From Paludibacteraceae bacterium (lineage in GTDB: Bacteria; Bacteroidota; Bacteroidia; Bacteroidales; Paludibacteraceae), in contig JAKSNF010000016.1 of assembly GCA_024400115.1 (NCBI GenBank), positions 1 through 51,732 on the forward strand: a DNA stretch of 51,732 nt, in the 5' to 3' direction. The first letter of the stretch is position 1; every line of letters begins with the position of its first letter. Positions 8,394-16,405 of this stretch are shown here, piece after piece. The notes beneath the pieces are model-generated. The model had not been told where the DNA came from and did no database searches. It saw only the letters and a list, made by a program, of their open reading frames with translations. The position numbers were made by a program, and so were the translations under genes.

Positions 8394-11300
8394 ATGAAAA
8401 AGTTCAATTTTTGGGATATCGTGTGTGGCTGGGTAGTGTTTGCTATCGCAGCAGCGACGTATCTACTTACGATGGAGCCGACCGCTTCTTTCTGGGATTG
8501 CGGTGAGTTTATTTCAAGTGCTTATAAGTTTGACGTAGGTCATCCGCCCGGAGCACCGTTCTTCATGATGATGGGGCATTTCTTCTCGCTTTTTGCGTCA
8601 GATACGGCTCATGTGGCGATGTGTGTTAATGCTCTTTCGGCATTAGCGTCTGCGTTCACTATTCTCTTCCTTTTCTGGACGATTACGGCATTAGGACGCA
8701 AATTAGTGAAGCCCGACACGTTAGCCAAGACGATTGGTCTTCTTGGCGCCGGTGCTGTAGGTGCATTGGCTTATACGTTCTCGGACACCTTCTGGTTCTC
8801 AGCAGTGGAGGGAGAGGTCTATGCTTCCTCGTCCCTGTTTACGGCAATCGTCTTTTGGCTTATCCTCAAGTGGGATGAGCAGGCAGACGAGCCTCATTCC
8901 GACCGATGGCTGATTGCTATCATGTACCTTATGGGACTGAGTATTGGTGTGCACTTGCTGAACCTGCTGACGATACCGGCTATCGTGCTGGTTTACTATT
9001 TCCGCCGCTACGCTTTCTCGTGGAAGGGTGTGATAACTGCTTTCCTCGTTTCGTGTCTCATCTTGGTGGTTATCCTTTACGGTATCATCCCGGGTGTTCC
9101 CACGATTGCAGGTTGGTTCGAGTTGCTCTTTGTTAACGGCTTAAGTTGTCCGTTTAATACGGGTCTGTTCGTTTACTTGATTTTGACCTTTGCTGCGTTG
9201 GTTTGGGCTATACTGGAAACGTCTAAGGCGTCAGAAAATAAGCAACGAGAGAAAGGAGATTGGCGTTCTATTTTTGCAACGATAGTGGCTGCTACTTTCG
9301 TAGGTGTTCCATTCTTGTGGGGCAGTGTGATTATTGGTATTCTTCTAATATGTACAGTGCTGGTTATCGCGAATGTGCTAAATAAGAAAATATCCTCCTC
9401 TGTTCTTAATACGGTGGTGACGATGATTGCGGTTATTCTTGTCGGATATGGCTCTTACGCCGCTACGGTTATTCGCTCAAATGCCGACACGCCGATGGAT
9501 CAGAATAGTCCGGATAACGTCTTTGCCCTTAAGTCTTACCTTAACCGCGAGCAATACGGTGACCGCCCGCTATTCTATGGCCAGTATTACAACGCGCCTG
9601 TAGAGCGTTACAAGAAACATATGAATCAAGGTTATTATTCCTGTGCTCCTGTAACCAAAGAGGGCGCTGCGTATTATGCTCCGGCACCAAAGGAAGAAGG
9701 AAAGTCCGATGCTTATGTAAAGACAGGATATAAAACATCCTATGTTTACAATGACGACTTCTGCACTCTCTTCCCTCGCATGTACTCTTCGCAAGGCGAA
9801 CATGTTAATGCTTACAAAGAATGGGCACAAATAAGAGGGAAAACGGTTCGCTACATGGAATGTGATCAAAGACAATCGGCCAAATGTCCTACTTTTATTG
9901 AGAACCTGCGTTTCTTCTTTAGTTATCAGGTCAATTTCATGTACTGGCGTTATTTTATGTGGAACTTTGCCGGACGTCAGAACGATTTGCAGTCTTATGG
10001 TGACATAACGAAGGGTAACTGGATTTCGGGTATCCCGTTCATAGACAATGCTCGGTTAGGCGACCAGTCCAAATTACCGACGATTCTAAAGGAGAATAAG
10101 GGACATAACGTTTACTATATGTTGCCTCTGCTGTTAGGTCTAATAGGTATCATCTGGCAATTAATCAAGCGTGCAGGGAAACAGGATAAAGAAGGACTGC
10201 GTTCGTTTACGATTGTCTTCTTACTCTTCTTCCTTACCGGTTTGGCGATTGTTATCTACCTCAATCAGACACCTTATCAACCGCGCGAGCGTGACTACGC
10301 GTACGCGGGCAGTTTCTACGCCTTCTGCATTTGGATAGGTCTGGGTGTGCTCGGTATAGTTGATTGGCTCACAACGCAAATGAACAAAATAGATGGAATA
10401 GATAATCCTTCTTGGGATAATGATTCTATGACGAATCCGATTGTAGCCCTTGTTGTTGTTATCGCCACGCTTGGTGTACCGGCTCTGATGGCTCAGCAGA
10501 ACTGGGATGACCATGACCGTTCACCGCGATATTCGTGCCGTGACTTTGGTGCTAACTACTTGAAGTCGTGCGAGACGCAGGGTATTATCTTTACCAATGG
10601 TGATAACGATACTTTCCCCTTGTGGTATAACCAAGAGGTAGAAGGTGAAGGAACGGATCTGCGTGTTTGTAACCTCAGTTATCTCCAGACAGACTGGTAT
10701 ATCAATCAGATGAAACGTCCTTATTATGAGTCTCAAGCACTGCCGATAGAGTGGAAGTATGAAGATTATGTGGAGAATGTAAATGAAATCGTTTATGTCT
10801 ATTCACAAGAGAGTGCCTCTTCCTCTGTTGATGAAGCCTTTGAGCGTATTCGTCCAAGTAAGATTGAGGAGAAGGAGATGGAACGTCTGGAACGGATGCT
10901 CAATTCAGGTGCTATCTCGCAGAAGAAATACAATGATGAGGTTGCAATGCTGAAAGAAAAGAAAATAACTAATATAACGGAACATAGAGAAGTGCCACTA
11001 CCAACAAATCATCTCTATTTCGACGGACCAAACGGAGAGCAGATACCTATATCTTCTAAGAACTACTATACTCGCTCGGAGATGATGATAATGGAGATGT
11101 TAGAGCATAACGACTGGAAGCGTCCGTTCTATTTCGCAGTCTCTTGTGGTGACTCTTATTACTTAGGCCTGAAACCGTACTTTGAGTTAACCGGTTTGGC
11201 TTACCGCGTCACGCCTACACGTAGTGCAGATGGTCAACCACGTGTGAATACGGAGGTGATGTACGAAAATATGATGCATAAGTTTAAGTTTGGTAACCTC

Positions 11301-11753
11301 GATCATCCGGGTGTTTACATTGACGAGAACTTACATCGTATGTGCCACACGCATCGTATGATGTTCTTGGAACTGGCAGAGGCTTTGTATAAAGAGCGTC
11401 AGTACGATAAGGCTCGTGAGGTGCTGAATTATTCGCTGAAGGTGCTGCCGACCTATAATCTGCCCTTTGCTTCAACCGATTACACCTCTGTTGGATATGC
11501 ACAGTTGTTTTATCGCTTGGGCGGTGAGGAGGATGTTAAGATGGCTAATACCATTATCCGTGAGTTGGCAAATAATTGTGTCGAGTATTTAGAGTGGGGA
11601 GAAAACATAAGGAAAAACTTGCAAGCGTCTGTTCAACAAACTCTTGGACATCAGTCGGCTATCTTCGGTTATGCGTTGCAGATGGCAGACCGCTATAATC
11701 AAGCGGAACTAGTGGATGAGTTTTATCCTCTCTACACACAGTACGTTCATTAA
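8394..11753 (+). CDS. DUF2723/GT117 polytopic membrane protein (TMEM260-like O-mannosyltransferase family)
   Basis: Large inner-membrane protein of the DUF2723 family, classed as glycosyltransferase family 117; human TMEM260 is a protein O-mannosyltransferase. The N-terminal signature TASFWDCGEFISSAYKFD followed by GHPPGAP is typical. About a dozen hydrophobic helices fill residues 1-360 and 580-700. A soluble C-terminal half follows, with a Lys/Glu-rich probable coiled coil (about 835-865) and a short TPR-like helical repeat (about 990-1030). Length 1119 is normal for Bacteroidetes members. A protein-glycosylation role in the periplasm is inference from the family. It is a single-gene transcript between a promoter and a strong terminator. 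Confidence 0.92.
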   Translation: MKKFNFWDIVCGWVVFAIAAATYLLTMEPTASFWDCGEFISSAYKFDVGHPPGAPFFMMMGHFFSLFASDTAHVAMCVNALSALASAFTILFLFWTITALGRKLVKPDTLAKTIGLLGAGAVGALAYTFSDTFWFSAVEGEVYASSSLFTAIVFWLILKWDEQADEPHSDRWLIAIMYLMGLSIGVHLLNLLTIPAIVLVYYFRRYAFSWKGVITAFLVSCLILVVILYGIIPGVPTIAGWFELLFVNGLSCPFNTGLFVYLILTFAALVWAILETSKASENKQREKGDWRSIFATIVAATFVGVPFLWGSVIIGILLICTVLVIANVLNKKISSSVLNTVVTMIAVILVGYGSYAATVIRSNADTPMDQNSPDNVFALKSYLNREQYGDRPLFYGQYYNAPVERYKKHMNQGYYSCAPVTKEGAAYYAPAPKEEGKSDAYVKTGYKTSYVYNDDFCTLFPRMYSSQGEHVNAYKEWAQIRGKTVRYMECDQRQSAKCPTFIENLRFFFSYQVNFMYWRYFMWNFAGRQNDLQSYGDITKGNWISGIPFIDNARLGDQSKLPTILKENKGHNVYYMLPLLLGLIGIIWQLIKRAGKQDKEGLRSFTIVFLLFFLTGLAIVIYLNQTPYQPRERDYAYAGSFYAFCIWIGLGVLGIVDWLTTQMNKIDGIDNPSWDNDSMTNPIVALVVVIATLGVPALMAQQNWDDHDRSPRYSCRDFGANYLKSCETQGIIFTNGDNDTFPLWYNQEVEGEGTDLRVCNLSYLQTDWYINQMKRPYYESQALPIEWKYEDYVENVNEIVYVYSQESASSSVDEAFERIRPSKIEEKEMERLERMLNSGAISQKKYNDEVAMLKEKKITNITEHREVPLPTNHLYFDGPNGEQIPISSKNYYTRSEMMIMEMLEHNDWKRPFYFAVSCGDSYYLGLKPYFELTGLAYRVTPTRSADGQPRVNTEVMYENMMHKFKFGNLDHPGVYIDENLHRMCHTHRMMFLELAEALYKERQYDKAREVLNYSLKVLPTYNLPFASTDYTSVGYAQLFYRLGGEEDVKMANTIIRELANNCVEYLEWGENIRKNLQASVQQTLGHQSAIFGYALQMADRYNQAELVDEFYPLYTQYVH

Positions 11754-11793
11754 TTGACTACGTTGAGTAGTCTCGCATGCCCAAGGGCGTAAT

Positions 11794-11832
11794 AATAAAT
11801 GCCTGTCGAACTCTCGACAGGCATTTATTTTT
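11794..11832. terminator. Strong bidirectional rho-independent terminator
   Basis: A perfect 16-bp stem AATAAATGCCTGTCGA/TCGACAGGCATTTATT with a 4-nt loop (11794-11829), flanked by U/A runs. It separates the DUF2723 gene from the convergent amylase gene and can serve both. Confidence 0.9.
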
Positions 11833-11854
11833 GCAATTTATGAGCAATGATTAA

Positions 11855-13708
11855 TTATCGCTCTAACTTAACGACTAAGGCGCTGAGTGGAGCGACGCGA
11901 ATAGGCTTTTGACGCGCCGTGAAGGGGCAGAGGTCTATGCTCTCGCCGGTCATAATGTTCGTGCCTTGGGGATTATACTCGCCAAGAATCTCGTTGTAGT
12001 GGCTAACGGGCACTTCGCGCTCCTGCTCGGAAGCGTTGATAAAAACGAAGACGGCTCCCTCGTCCGTATAGCGGAAATAAGCGTACGTGTTGTCACGACC
12101 GGCGAAGTGCATCGTCTTACCATTCCAAATGATCGGTTCTGCCTTGCGGAAACTAAAGAGTTTAGAGTGGAAAGCGTAGAGGTCTTTTTGCTCCGTAGAT
12201 AAGGTGCTGTACTCTGGCAGAGGGCGACGCAAACCCGAGTGTCCCATCGACATATCGGACGAGCGAACGCCGTACTCGTCACCGGCAAAGATCTGCGGAA
12301 TACCGCGCATCGTGGCAATCATAGTGAGCGCTAACTTGACGCGACGATAATCGTTGTCTTTCACCACATCAGCTATACGATCCATATCGTGGTTACCCAC
12401 AAAGAGCAAGAGTTGGTAGGGGTTAGCGTAGAGGTGGTCTTGCGACATAGCGTCATAGACTTTCATCATGCCGTTTCCCCAACCGCTACCATCGTTCTCT
12501 AAGGCTTGGCGAATAGCCTCCTCTACGGGGAAGTCCATCACCGCAGGCAGGTGCGAGTTAAAACCGTCGTAGTTCCTCGCGTTAGCTTGCCAATAGGCCA
12601 CATTAGAAGCGGGACGCGTCCACGTTTCACCTACGATATTAAAGTTGGGATACTCGTCCAAGATAGCTTGGCACCATTCGGAGGCGGGCTCTTTCTCTAT
12701 ATACGGATACGTATCTACGCGCAGACCGTCGAGGTTGGCATACTCAATCCACCAAATAGCCCACTGCTTGAAGTAGTGCAAGAGGTCGCGGTTGCGGATG
12801 TTCATGTCCGGCATGGCCTTGTCAAACCAAGCAGAGTTATTCAGTTCGCGGTCATAAACGGAGGCGTTGATGTCGTAGTTAGCCGAGAAGACGTTATTGG
12901 TTGTCGTATAATCGGGGAAGGTGTTAATCCAGTCAGCATAAGGATAATCCTTCATCCACCAGTGCGTTGAACCGCAGTGGTTGGGAACCATATCCATGAT
13001 GAACTTCAGCCCTTTCTCGTGCGCTTTGGCAACCATCTCGCGGTATAGTTCGTTCGTACCGTAACGGGGGTCGATGTGGTAATAATCGGAGCAAGCGTAT
13101 CCGTGGTAGGACCACTCTGCCTCGTTATCGCAGAGTAGGGGAGTAGGCCAGATAGCCGTGGCACCTGTCTCAATGATATGGTCAAAACTGTTGATGATTC
13201 CTTGTATATCGCCCCCCCAACGACCGTGAATGAAGTCCTTACGAGCCGGTTCGGCGCAGGTCTTGACAGTGTTGTTCGTCTCGTCACCATCCACAAAGCG
13301 GTCGGACATGATGAGGTAGATAACGTCAGCCGTAGTGAACGACCCACGCTCACGACTGCCCTTGCGACGGGTGTTAATGGTGTATTGAACGGAAGTTTTC
13401 TTGTTGCCTTTCTTGAGGGTGATAGTGTATGTGCCTGCTTTCTGTACGTCTAAATCGACGAAAAGATAATTAGGCGACTCGGCATTATGCTGACCCTTTA
13501 CGATCAGTCCTTCTGCGGGTTTGATACTAACCTGAGCGTCTGCCAAGTCTTGACCTTGTAGCATCAGGGTGAGTGGGCAGTTCATGTCCGTCCACCAAGA
13601 CAGCGGTTCAGCGCGGTCAATGCGTGGGCGTAGAGGAGTAGCGGAGTAGAGGGGTAGGGATAGTGCCAAACCAAAGAGGCACAGGGTACAAAAGAAAGAA
13701 TGTCTCAT
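11855..13708 (-). CDS. Secreted GH13 alpha-amylase/neopullulanase, SusA-like
   Basis: Hydrolyses alpha-glucans, probably maltooligosaccharides or pullulan, in the periplasm. It has a signal peptide, an N-terminal immunoglobulin-like cyclomaltodextrinase domain (about 30-115), a (beta/alpha)8 GH13 barrel from about 125, and a C-terminal beta domain from about 535. Conserved regions: DMVPNH (region I), GLRVDTYPY with nucleophile D332, VGETW with acid/base E361, and FVGNHD with D441. The length of 617 equals that recalled for B. thetaiotaomicron SusA. Part of the signal peptide (17-26) is encoded by TAGAGGAG-type octamer repeats. No susC or susD lies nearby. It may be transcribed through from the tRNA/rnpB unit upstream. 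Confidence 0.93.
   Translation of the reverse strand: MRHSFFCTLCLFGLALSLPLYSATPLRPRIDRAEPLSWWTDMNCPLTLMLQGQDLADAQVSIKPAEGLIVKGQHNAESPNYLFVDLDVQKAGTYTITLKKGNKKTSVQYTINTRRKGSRERGSFTTADVIYLIMSDRFVDGDETNNTVKTCAEPARKDFIHGRWGGDIQGIINSFDHIIETGATAIWPTPLLCDNEAEWSYHGYACSDYYHIDPRYGTNELYREMVAKAHEKGLKFIMDMVPNHCGSTHWWMKDYPYADWINTFPDYTTTNNVFSANYDINASVYDRELNNSAWFDKAMPDMNIRNRDLLHYFKQWAIWWIEYANLDGLRVDTYPYIEKEPASEWCQAILDEYPNFNIVGETWTRPASNVAYWQANARNYDGFNSHLPAVMDFPVEEAIRQALENDGSGWGNGMMKVYDAMSQDHLYANPYQLLLFVGNHDMDRIADVVKDNDYRRVKLALTMIATMRGIPQIFAGDEYGVRSSDMSMGHSGLRRPLPEYSTLSTEQKDLYAFHSKLFSFRKAEPIIWNGKTMHFAGRDNTYAYFRYTDEGAVFVFINASEQEREVPVSHYNEILGEYNPQGTNIMTGESIDLCPFTARQKPIRVAPLSALVVKLER
13631..13660 (-). repeat. Octamer repeats inside the amylase signal peptide
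   Basis: On the + strand TAGAGGAG, TAGCGGAG, TAGAGGGG, TAGGGATA follow at 8-bp steps. Read on the gene strand they code for residues of LPLYSATPLRP in the signal peptide/cleavage region. The same octamer family occurs in two other signal peptides (23114 and 27599). Confidence 0.8.
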
Positions 13709-13768
13709 AGTATATTAATATTAAATCTTTCAGCCGTAGGCGGTCATACAGTGAAGCGGTCTATAAAA

Positions 13769-14065
13769 GTATGCACAAACCTATAAGCCGGGTTCTGTAC
13801 CCTTACGGGTGTTCATCATTAATCTTGGTCGATTATTACTAAGCGACTCTATCGCGCTCTACCCTCCGACTCGGACGAGCCGCCCTCAGACGTCGGTTTA
13901 CATGAGTTTGCTGCCCGCAGTGTAGTCGTTTCACCCGCCCGAAGGCGACTCGTCTCTGTACCAGTGACCAAACATTACTGCCTGTCGGCCGTTAACCGAT
14001 GCGGTGCTCTACGCAGCCCGGACTTTCCTCTACCTTCCGGTAGCGATGAACCGGCTTGCACATAC
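13769..14065 (-). ncRNA. rnpB: RNase P RNA
   Basis: Catalytic RNA subunit that matures tRNA 5' ends. On the minus strand it has the hallmark GAGGAAAGTCCGGGC near the 5' end and ACAGAACCCGGCTTATAG near the 3' end. These conserved segments form the universal core, and GTATG and CATAC at the extreme ends can pair as P1. About 297 nt, somewhat short but with the expected internal helices, such as CGCCTTCGGGCG. It begins only 8 nt after the tRNA-Gly 3' end, so both RNAs probably come from one precursor. Ends are set by the P1 pairing and are approximate. Confidence 0.95.
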
Positions 14066-14073
14066 AAAAAAAG

Positions 14074-14144
14074 AGCGGCATAAGGGAGTCGAACCCTCCT
14101 CCTAAGCTTGGGAAGCTTATGCACTACCGATGTGCTAATACCGC
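14074..14144 (-). tRNA. tRNA-Gly (anticodon CCC)
   Basis: A 71-nt cloverleaf: acceptor GCGGTAT/ATGCCGC, D stem GCAC/GTGC, anticodon stem TAAGC/GCTTA with loop TTCCCAA (anticodon CCC, reads GGG), variable loop GGAG, T stem GAGGG/CCCTT with loop TTCGACT, discriminator T. The CCA end is not encoded. Seven T residues follow immediately, then rnpB. Confidence 0.95.
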
Positions 14145-14154
14145 AATTCGGGTG

Positions 14155-14186
14155 CAAAGATACAACAAAAATTTGGTATGAGCAAA
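14155..14186 (-). promoter_or_regulatory. Promoter of the tRNA-Gly/rnpB unit
   Basis: On the minus strand TTTG (14183-14186) and TATCTTTG (14155-14162) lie 11 bp before the tRNA 5' end. The -33 element sits within the left terminal inverted repeat of a MITE-like element. Confidence 0.75.
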
Positions 14187-14332
14187 TATTTTTACGTTTT
14201 TTAGGCAAAAAAGATGAAATCTAACCATATAAAGTACAAAAATCACTACGGAAACTTGTTTATGGTAGTGATTTGTGGACTTTGGATGGGAGGGCATAGC
14301 CCTTGCCTAAAAAACGTAATTCTTTGCTCATA
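14177..14332. mobile_element. MITE-like palindromic element with 30-bp terminal inverted repeats
   Basis: The left end (14177-14208) and right end (14303-14332) are inverted copies sharing TTGCCTAAAAAACGTAA and TTTGCTCATA, with a 3-5 nt mismatch block between. The 94-bp interior has its own inverted repeat AATCACTAC...GTAGTGATT (about 14241-14275). It codes for nothing visible. The structure resembles a miniature inverted-repeat element or a long structured RNA. Target-site duplications are not obvious. Confidence 0.6.
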
Positions 14333-14609
14333 TTCATAAACGTGCGAATGTATTTTCGGGGGAATGCCGCTTGCGGCAGGCGGCGTCCGAAGATACAACT
14401 TTTTTTAATTATGCAAATAAATTCCTATTTTTTGTGGCATTTTGATTCCTATTTTTGTGACACATACCCTACTATTATTATAAACCATTGAAGCCCCCTA
14501 ACTCCCTAATGGGGGGGGGACCATAGTTGGCGATGACCAGATGTCCAACTTCGAGAGTGAAAGATGTCAAGTTTTTTAGGAAAGTGTCAACGAATGCGGA
14601 AAAGGCAGT

Positions 14610-14754
14610 GGCGGACTTGGCGGACTTGGCGGACAAACGAAATCTGTCCGCGAAAAGTCGTAAAAAACGCGTAACTTGCTGATTTACAGTAGTGTAATAT
14701 GGCAGCGGAAAGTGCGGGTTCTGCGGATTTCCGCTGTTTCCGCTGTTTCCGCAC
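14610..14754. repeat. 9-bp tandem repeats in opposite orientation
   Basis: GGCGGACTT occurs three times in tandem at 14610-14636 (the last as GGCGGACAA), and TTTCCGCTG three times at 14728-14754 (the last as TTTCCGCAC). The two blocks are partly complementary and may pair. Confidence 0.6.
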
Positions 14755-15010
14755 TCTAATCCCAACCCCTCCTCGCAGAGGTTTGGCAGCCTCCACGCAG
14801 GGCTTAATAAAAACCCGATTAAAACCCGATTTTAGACCTGCGGAGGACCTACTTATCAATTATAATTCTGCACTGCCTCTTCCGTCTCTGTACCCGTAGC
14901 AATGCCGTAGCATCATAGGACCTACATAGCCCCTACAAAACCTATGGTTCACTATTTTTAATAATTCAGCCCGAATGCCCAAAGAGGAATTACATTGGAA
15001 TAACCAAATC

Positions 15011-15091
15011 TGCATTTTTTTAGTGCATATTTCGTTGGAATATGCATTTTTTTGGTGCATATTTTGCCAAAATCTGCATTTTTTTAGTGCA
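15011..15091. repeat. Three hairpins at an exact 32-bp period
   Basis: TGCATTTTTTTAGTGCA at 15011-15027, TGCATTTTTTTGGTGCA at 15043-15059 and TGCATTTTTTTAGTGCA at 15075-15091. Each is a short TGCA...TGCA palindrome around a T-run, spaced exactly 32 bp. They lie just downstream of the stop at 15110 on the minus strand and could act in 3'-end formation or protein binding. Confidence 0.8.
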
Positions 15092-15109
15092 AAATCCTTT
15101 TATAGAGCA

Positions 15110-16405
15110 TTAGTATATCTCCACTATTTCCCGTTGGAGGCGGCGGGTGAGTTGGTCTCGCGTGAGAGGGATGGCATTAGGCGTGATTTGCGTTATGCGC
15201 TGCGTGGCATTAACCTCCAAAGGTATAGCCTGCTTCTTGGCACCAATAATAGTAGCGTCGGTGTGCAGGTTCTTTTCCAAAATATAAATATGCTCACCCT
15301 GCTGCTGATACAGCGTATTAAAATGAATATCCGCCGTGGCTTGACGTAAACGGAACTTATTGATTTGTTGCTCGCTAAGATTAAGCATATTCAGCATTGC
15401 CAACTGACCCGCGTCTAACTTAACTCCAAAAGGAATCTTAATCTTCATCTTTATTTGCTCAGCACTACGCACAAGACGTAAGGTTCGACTATCTACAATA
15501 AAATGCACCGTATATTGGACGCGGAAGATGAGCATGAAACTCTTCTTAACAGTATAGGTTAGCACGGTCACATCATCGTTCTCCTTATTCACCGACCAAT
15601 GGCGCACATCGTCCATATATTCTCCAAACTCAGCTTTGGCATTGCCCATGGCAAATAAACCTTTGTGCACCACAACGCCCGAATCAATAGCAGAAGCCGC
15701 CTTGCGCGTCTTAGAACCCATCTGCTCGAGAATATCCGTGGTATAAATACTATCTGCAAGTTTGCGAATAGCCGGAGCAAAATAACGCTTGCAGTACTCG
15801 CCGTGGAATTGGAGAGAGTCTTGTGGAGTGTCGCTATTGTAAGATGGAGGTAGGGTGTTGTAGGGTAAGGTAACGACAGTGGCAATCATCTGCTCAATGC
15901 CCCAGGGCTTATCCTCACTATCCATCCTTACATCGGACACCATGCGATAAGCAGTAGGCGTGATTGGCCAATCGGACTGCAATTGCTCATAAACGGCTTG
16001 CAAGAGCAACGCCATCTGCTTGCGCTTATTGGCGTACTTGGGCTGATTGGCACTGACGACCATCTCTTCGAGACCGATGGGCTGTTCTTTTAAGATAATA
16101 AGACCGCCTTCGCTGGTCGCTCCGGCGACTCCGATACTCCGTTGCGCTGTAAGACTGTCGGCGAGGACGGAGGCTTTTTCGTAACCGATATAGGAGATGA
16201 CCACCTCACTGCCCGAGGCAAGGTCTGCCTCGAACGTGAAGTAGCCATCGTTATTAGTAGCTGTACCTTTAACGGGGTCGTCCATCGGATAGACCGTGGC
16301 ATAAGGCAACGGTTCACCGGCACGATTGACCACACGACCGCTGTAGGTCATTGCTTGGAGAGAAAACCCAAGCAAGACCGCTAACGCTGTAAGACCGCTG
16401 CGCAT
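15110..16405 (-). CDS. Secreted protein with carboxypeptidase-regulatory-like (CarbD) N-terminal domain
   Basis: After a signal peptide (1-19), residues about 20-110 form a CarboxypepD_reg-like beta domain: YSGRVVNRAGEPLPYATV, then an NNDGYFTF and VISYIGY pattern. This module is common at the start of Bacteroidetes outer-membrane and surface proteins. The remaining 320 residues form a globular domain I do not recognise, with no membrane beta-barrel pattern evident. The ATG overlaps the upstream GH13 stop (TAATG), so translation is coupled. The DNA coding the first 14 residues, and that around residue 85 (DSLTAQRS), belongs to the AGACCGCTGCGCTG repeat family found elsewhere in the window. It may bind or process glycan products, but this is only context. 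Confidence 0.8.
   Translation of the reverse strand: MRSGLTALAVLLGFSLQAMTYSGRVVNRAGEPLPYATVYPMDDPVKGTATNNDGYFTFEADLASGSEVVISYIGYEKASVLADSLTAQRSIGVAGATSEGGLIILKEQPIGLEEMVVSANQPKYANKRKQMALLLQAVYEQLQSDWPITPTAYRMVSDVRMDSEDKPWGIEQMIATVVTLPYNTLPPSYNSDTPQDSLQFHGEYCKRYFAPAIRKLADSIYTTDILEQMGSKTRKAASAIDSGVVVHKGLFAMGNAKAEFGEYMDDVRHWSVNKENDDVTVLTYTVKKSFMLIFRVQYTVHFIVDSRTLRLVRSAEQIKMKIKIPFGVKLDAGQLAMLNMLNLSEQQINKFRLRQATADIHFNTLYQQQGEHIYILEKNLHTDATIIGAKKQAIPLEVNATQRITQITPNAIPLTRDQLTRRLQREIVEIY
16133..16160 (-). repeat. AGACCGCT/GCGCTG-family repeat inside the CarbD gene
   Basis: CCGTTGCGCTGTAAGACTG (coding DSLTAQRS on the gene strand) closely matches GACCGCTGCGCTGAAAGACT in the GH2 gene at about 20024-20043, coding DSLSAQRS. 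The proteins are otherwise unrelated. Further members lie at 13724-13765, 16350-16405, 22745-22775 and 37588-37620. Confidence 0.65.

Larger units (their letters stand above)
14333..15109. other. Non-coding repeat-rich stretch
   Basis: No convincing gene. Visible in order: a TGCCGC-TT-GCGGCA hairpin (about 14364-14377); a C-run/G-run inverted element beginning AAGCCCCCTAACTCCCTAAT (about 14490-14520); three 9-bp GGCGGACTT units (14610-14636); three TTTCCGCTG units (14728-14754); and a 32-bp-periodic hairpin array at 15011-15091. Short reading frames here are built of these repeats and have no protein-like composition. Confidence 0.7.

Noticed and set aside
12145..12180. GTTTAGAGTGG-like sequence in the GH13 gene at 11855
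   Set aside because: The encoded residues (FHSKLFSFRK) fit the ordinary family pattern near the end of the GH13 barrel, so this need not be a repeat insertion.
14478..14899. Short frames in the 14.5-14.9 kb region
   Set aside because: They are made of 9-bp repeats and G/C runs, overlap each other on both strands and have no start signals or protein-like composition.
15011..15091. Regular repeats with spacers that look like a small CRISPR array
   Set aside because: Repeats are 17 bp palindromes with 15-bp AT-rich, mutually similar spacers, only three copies, and no cas genes are nearby.
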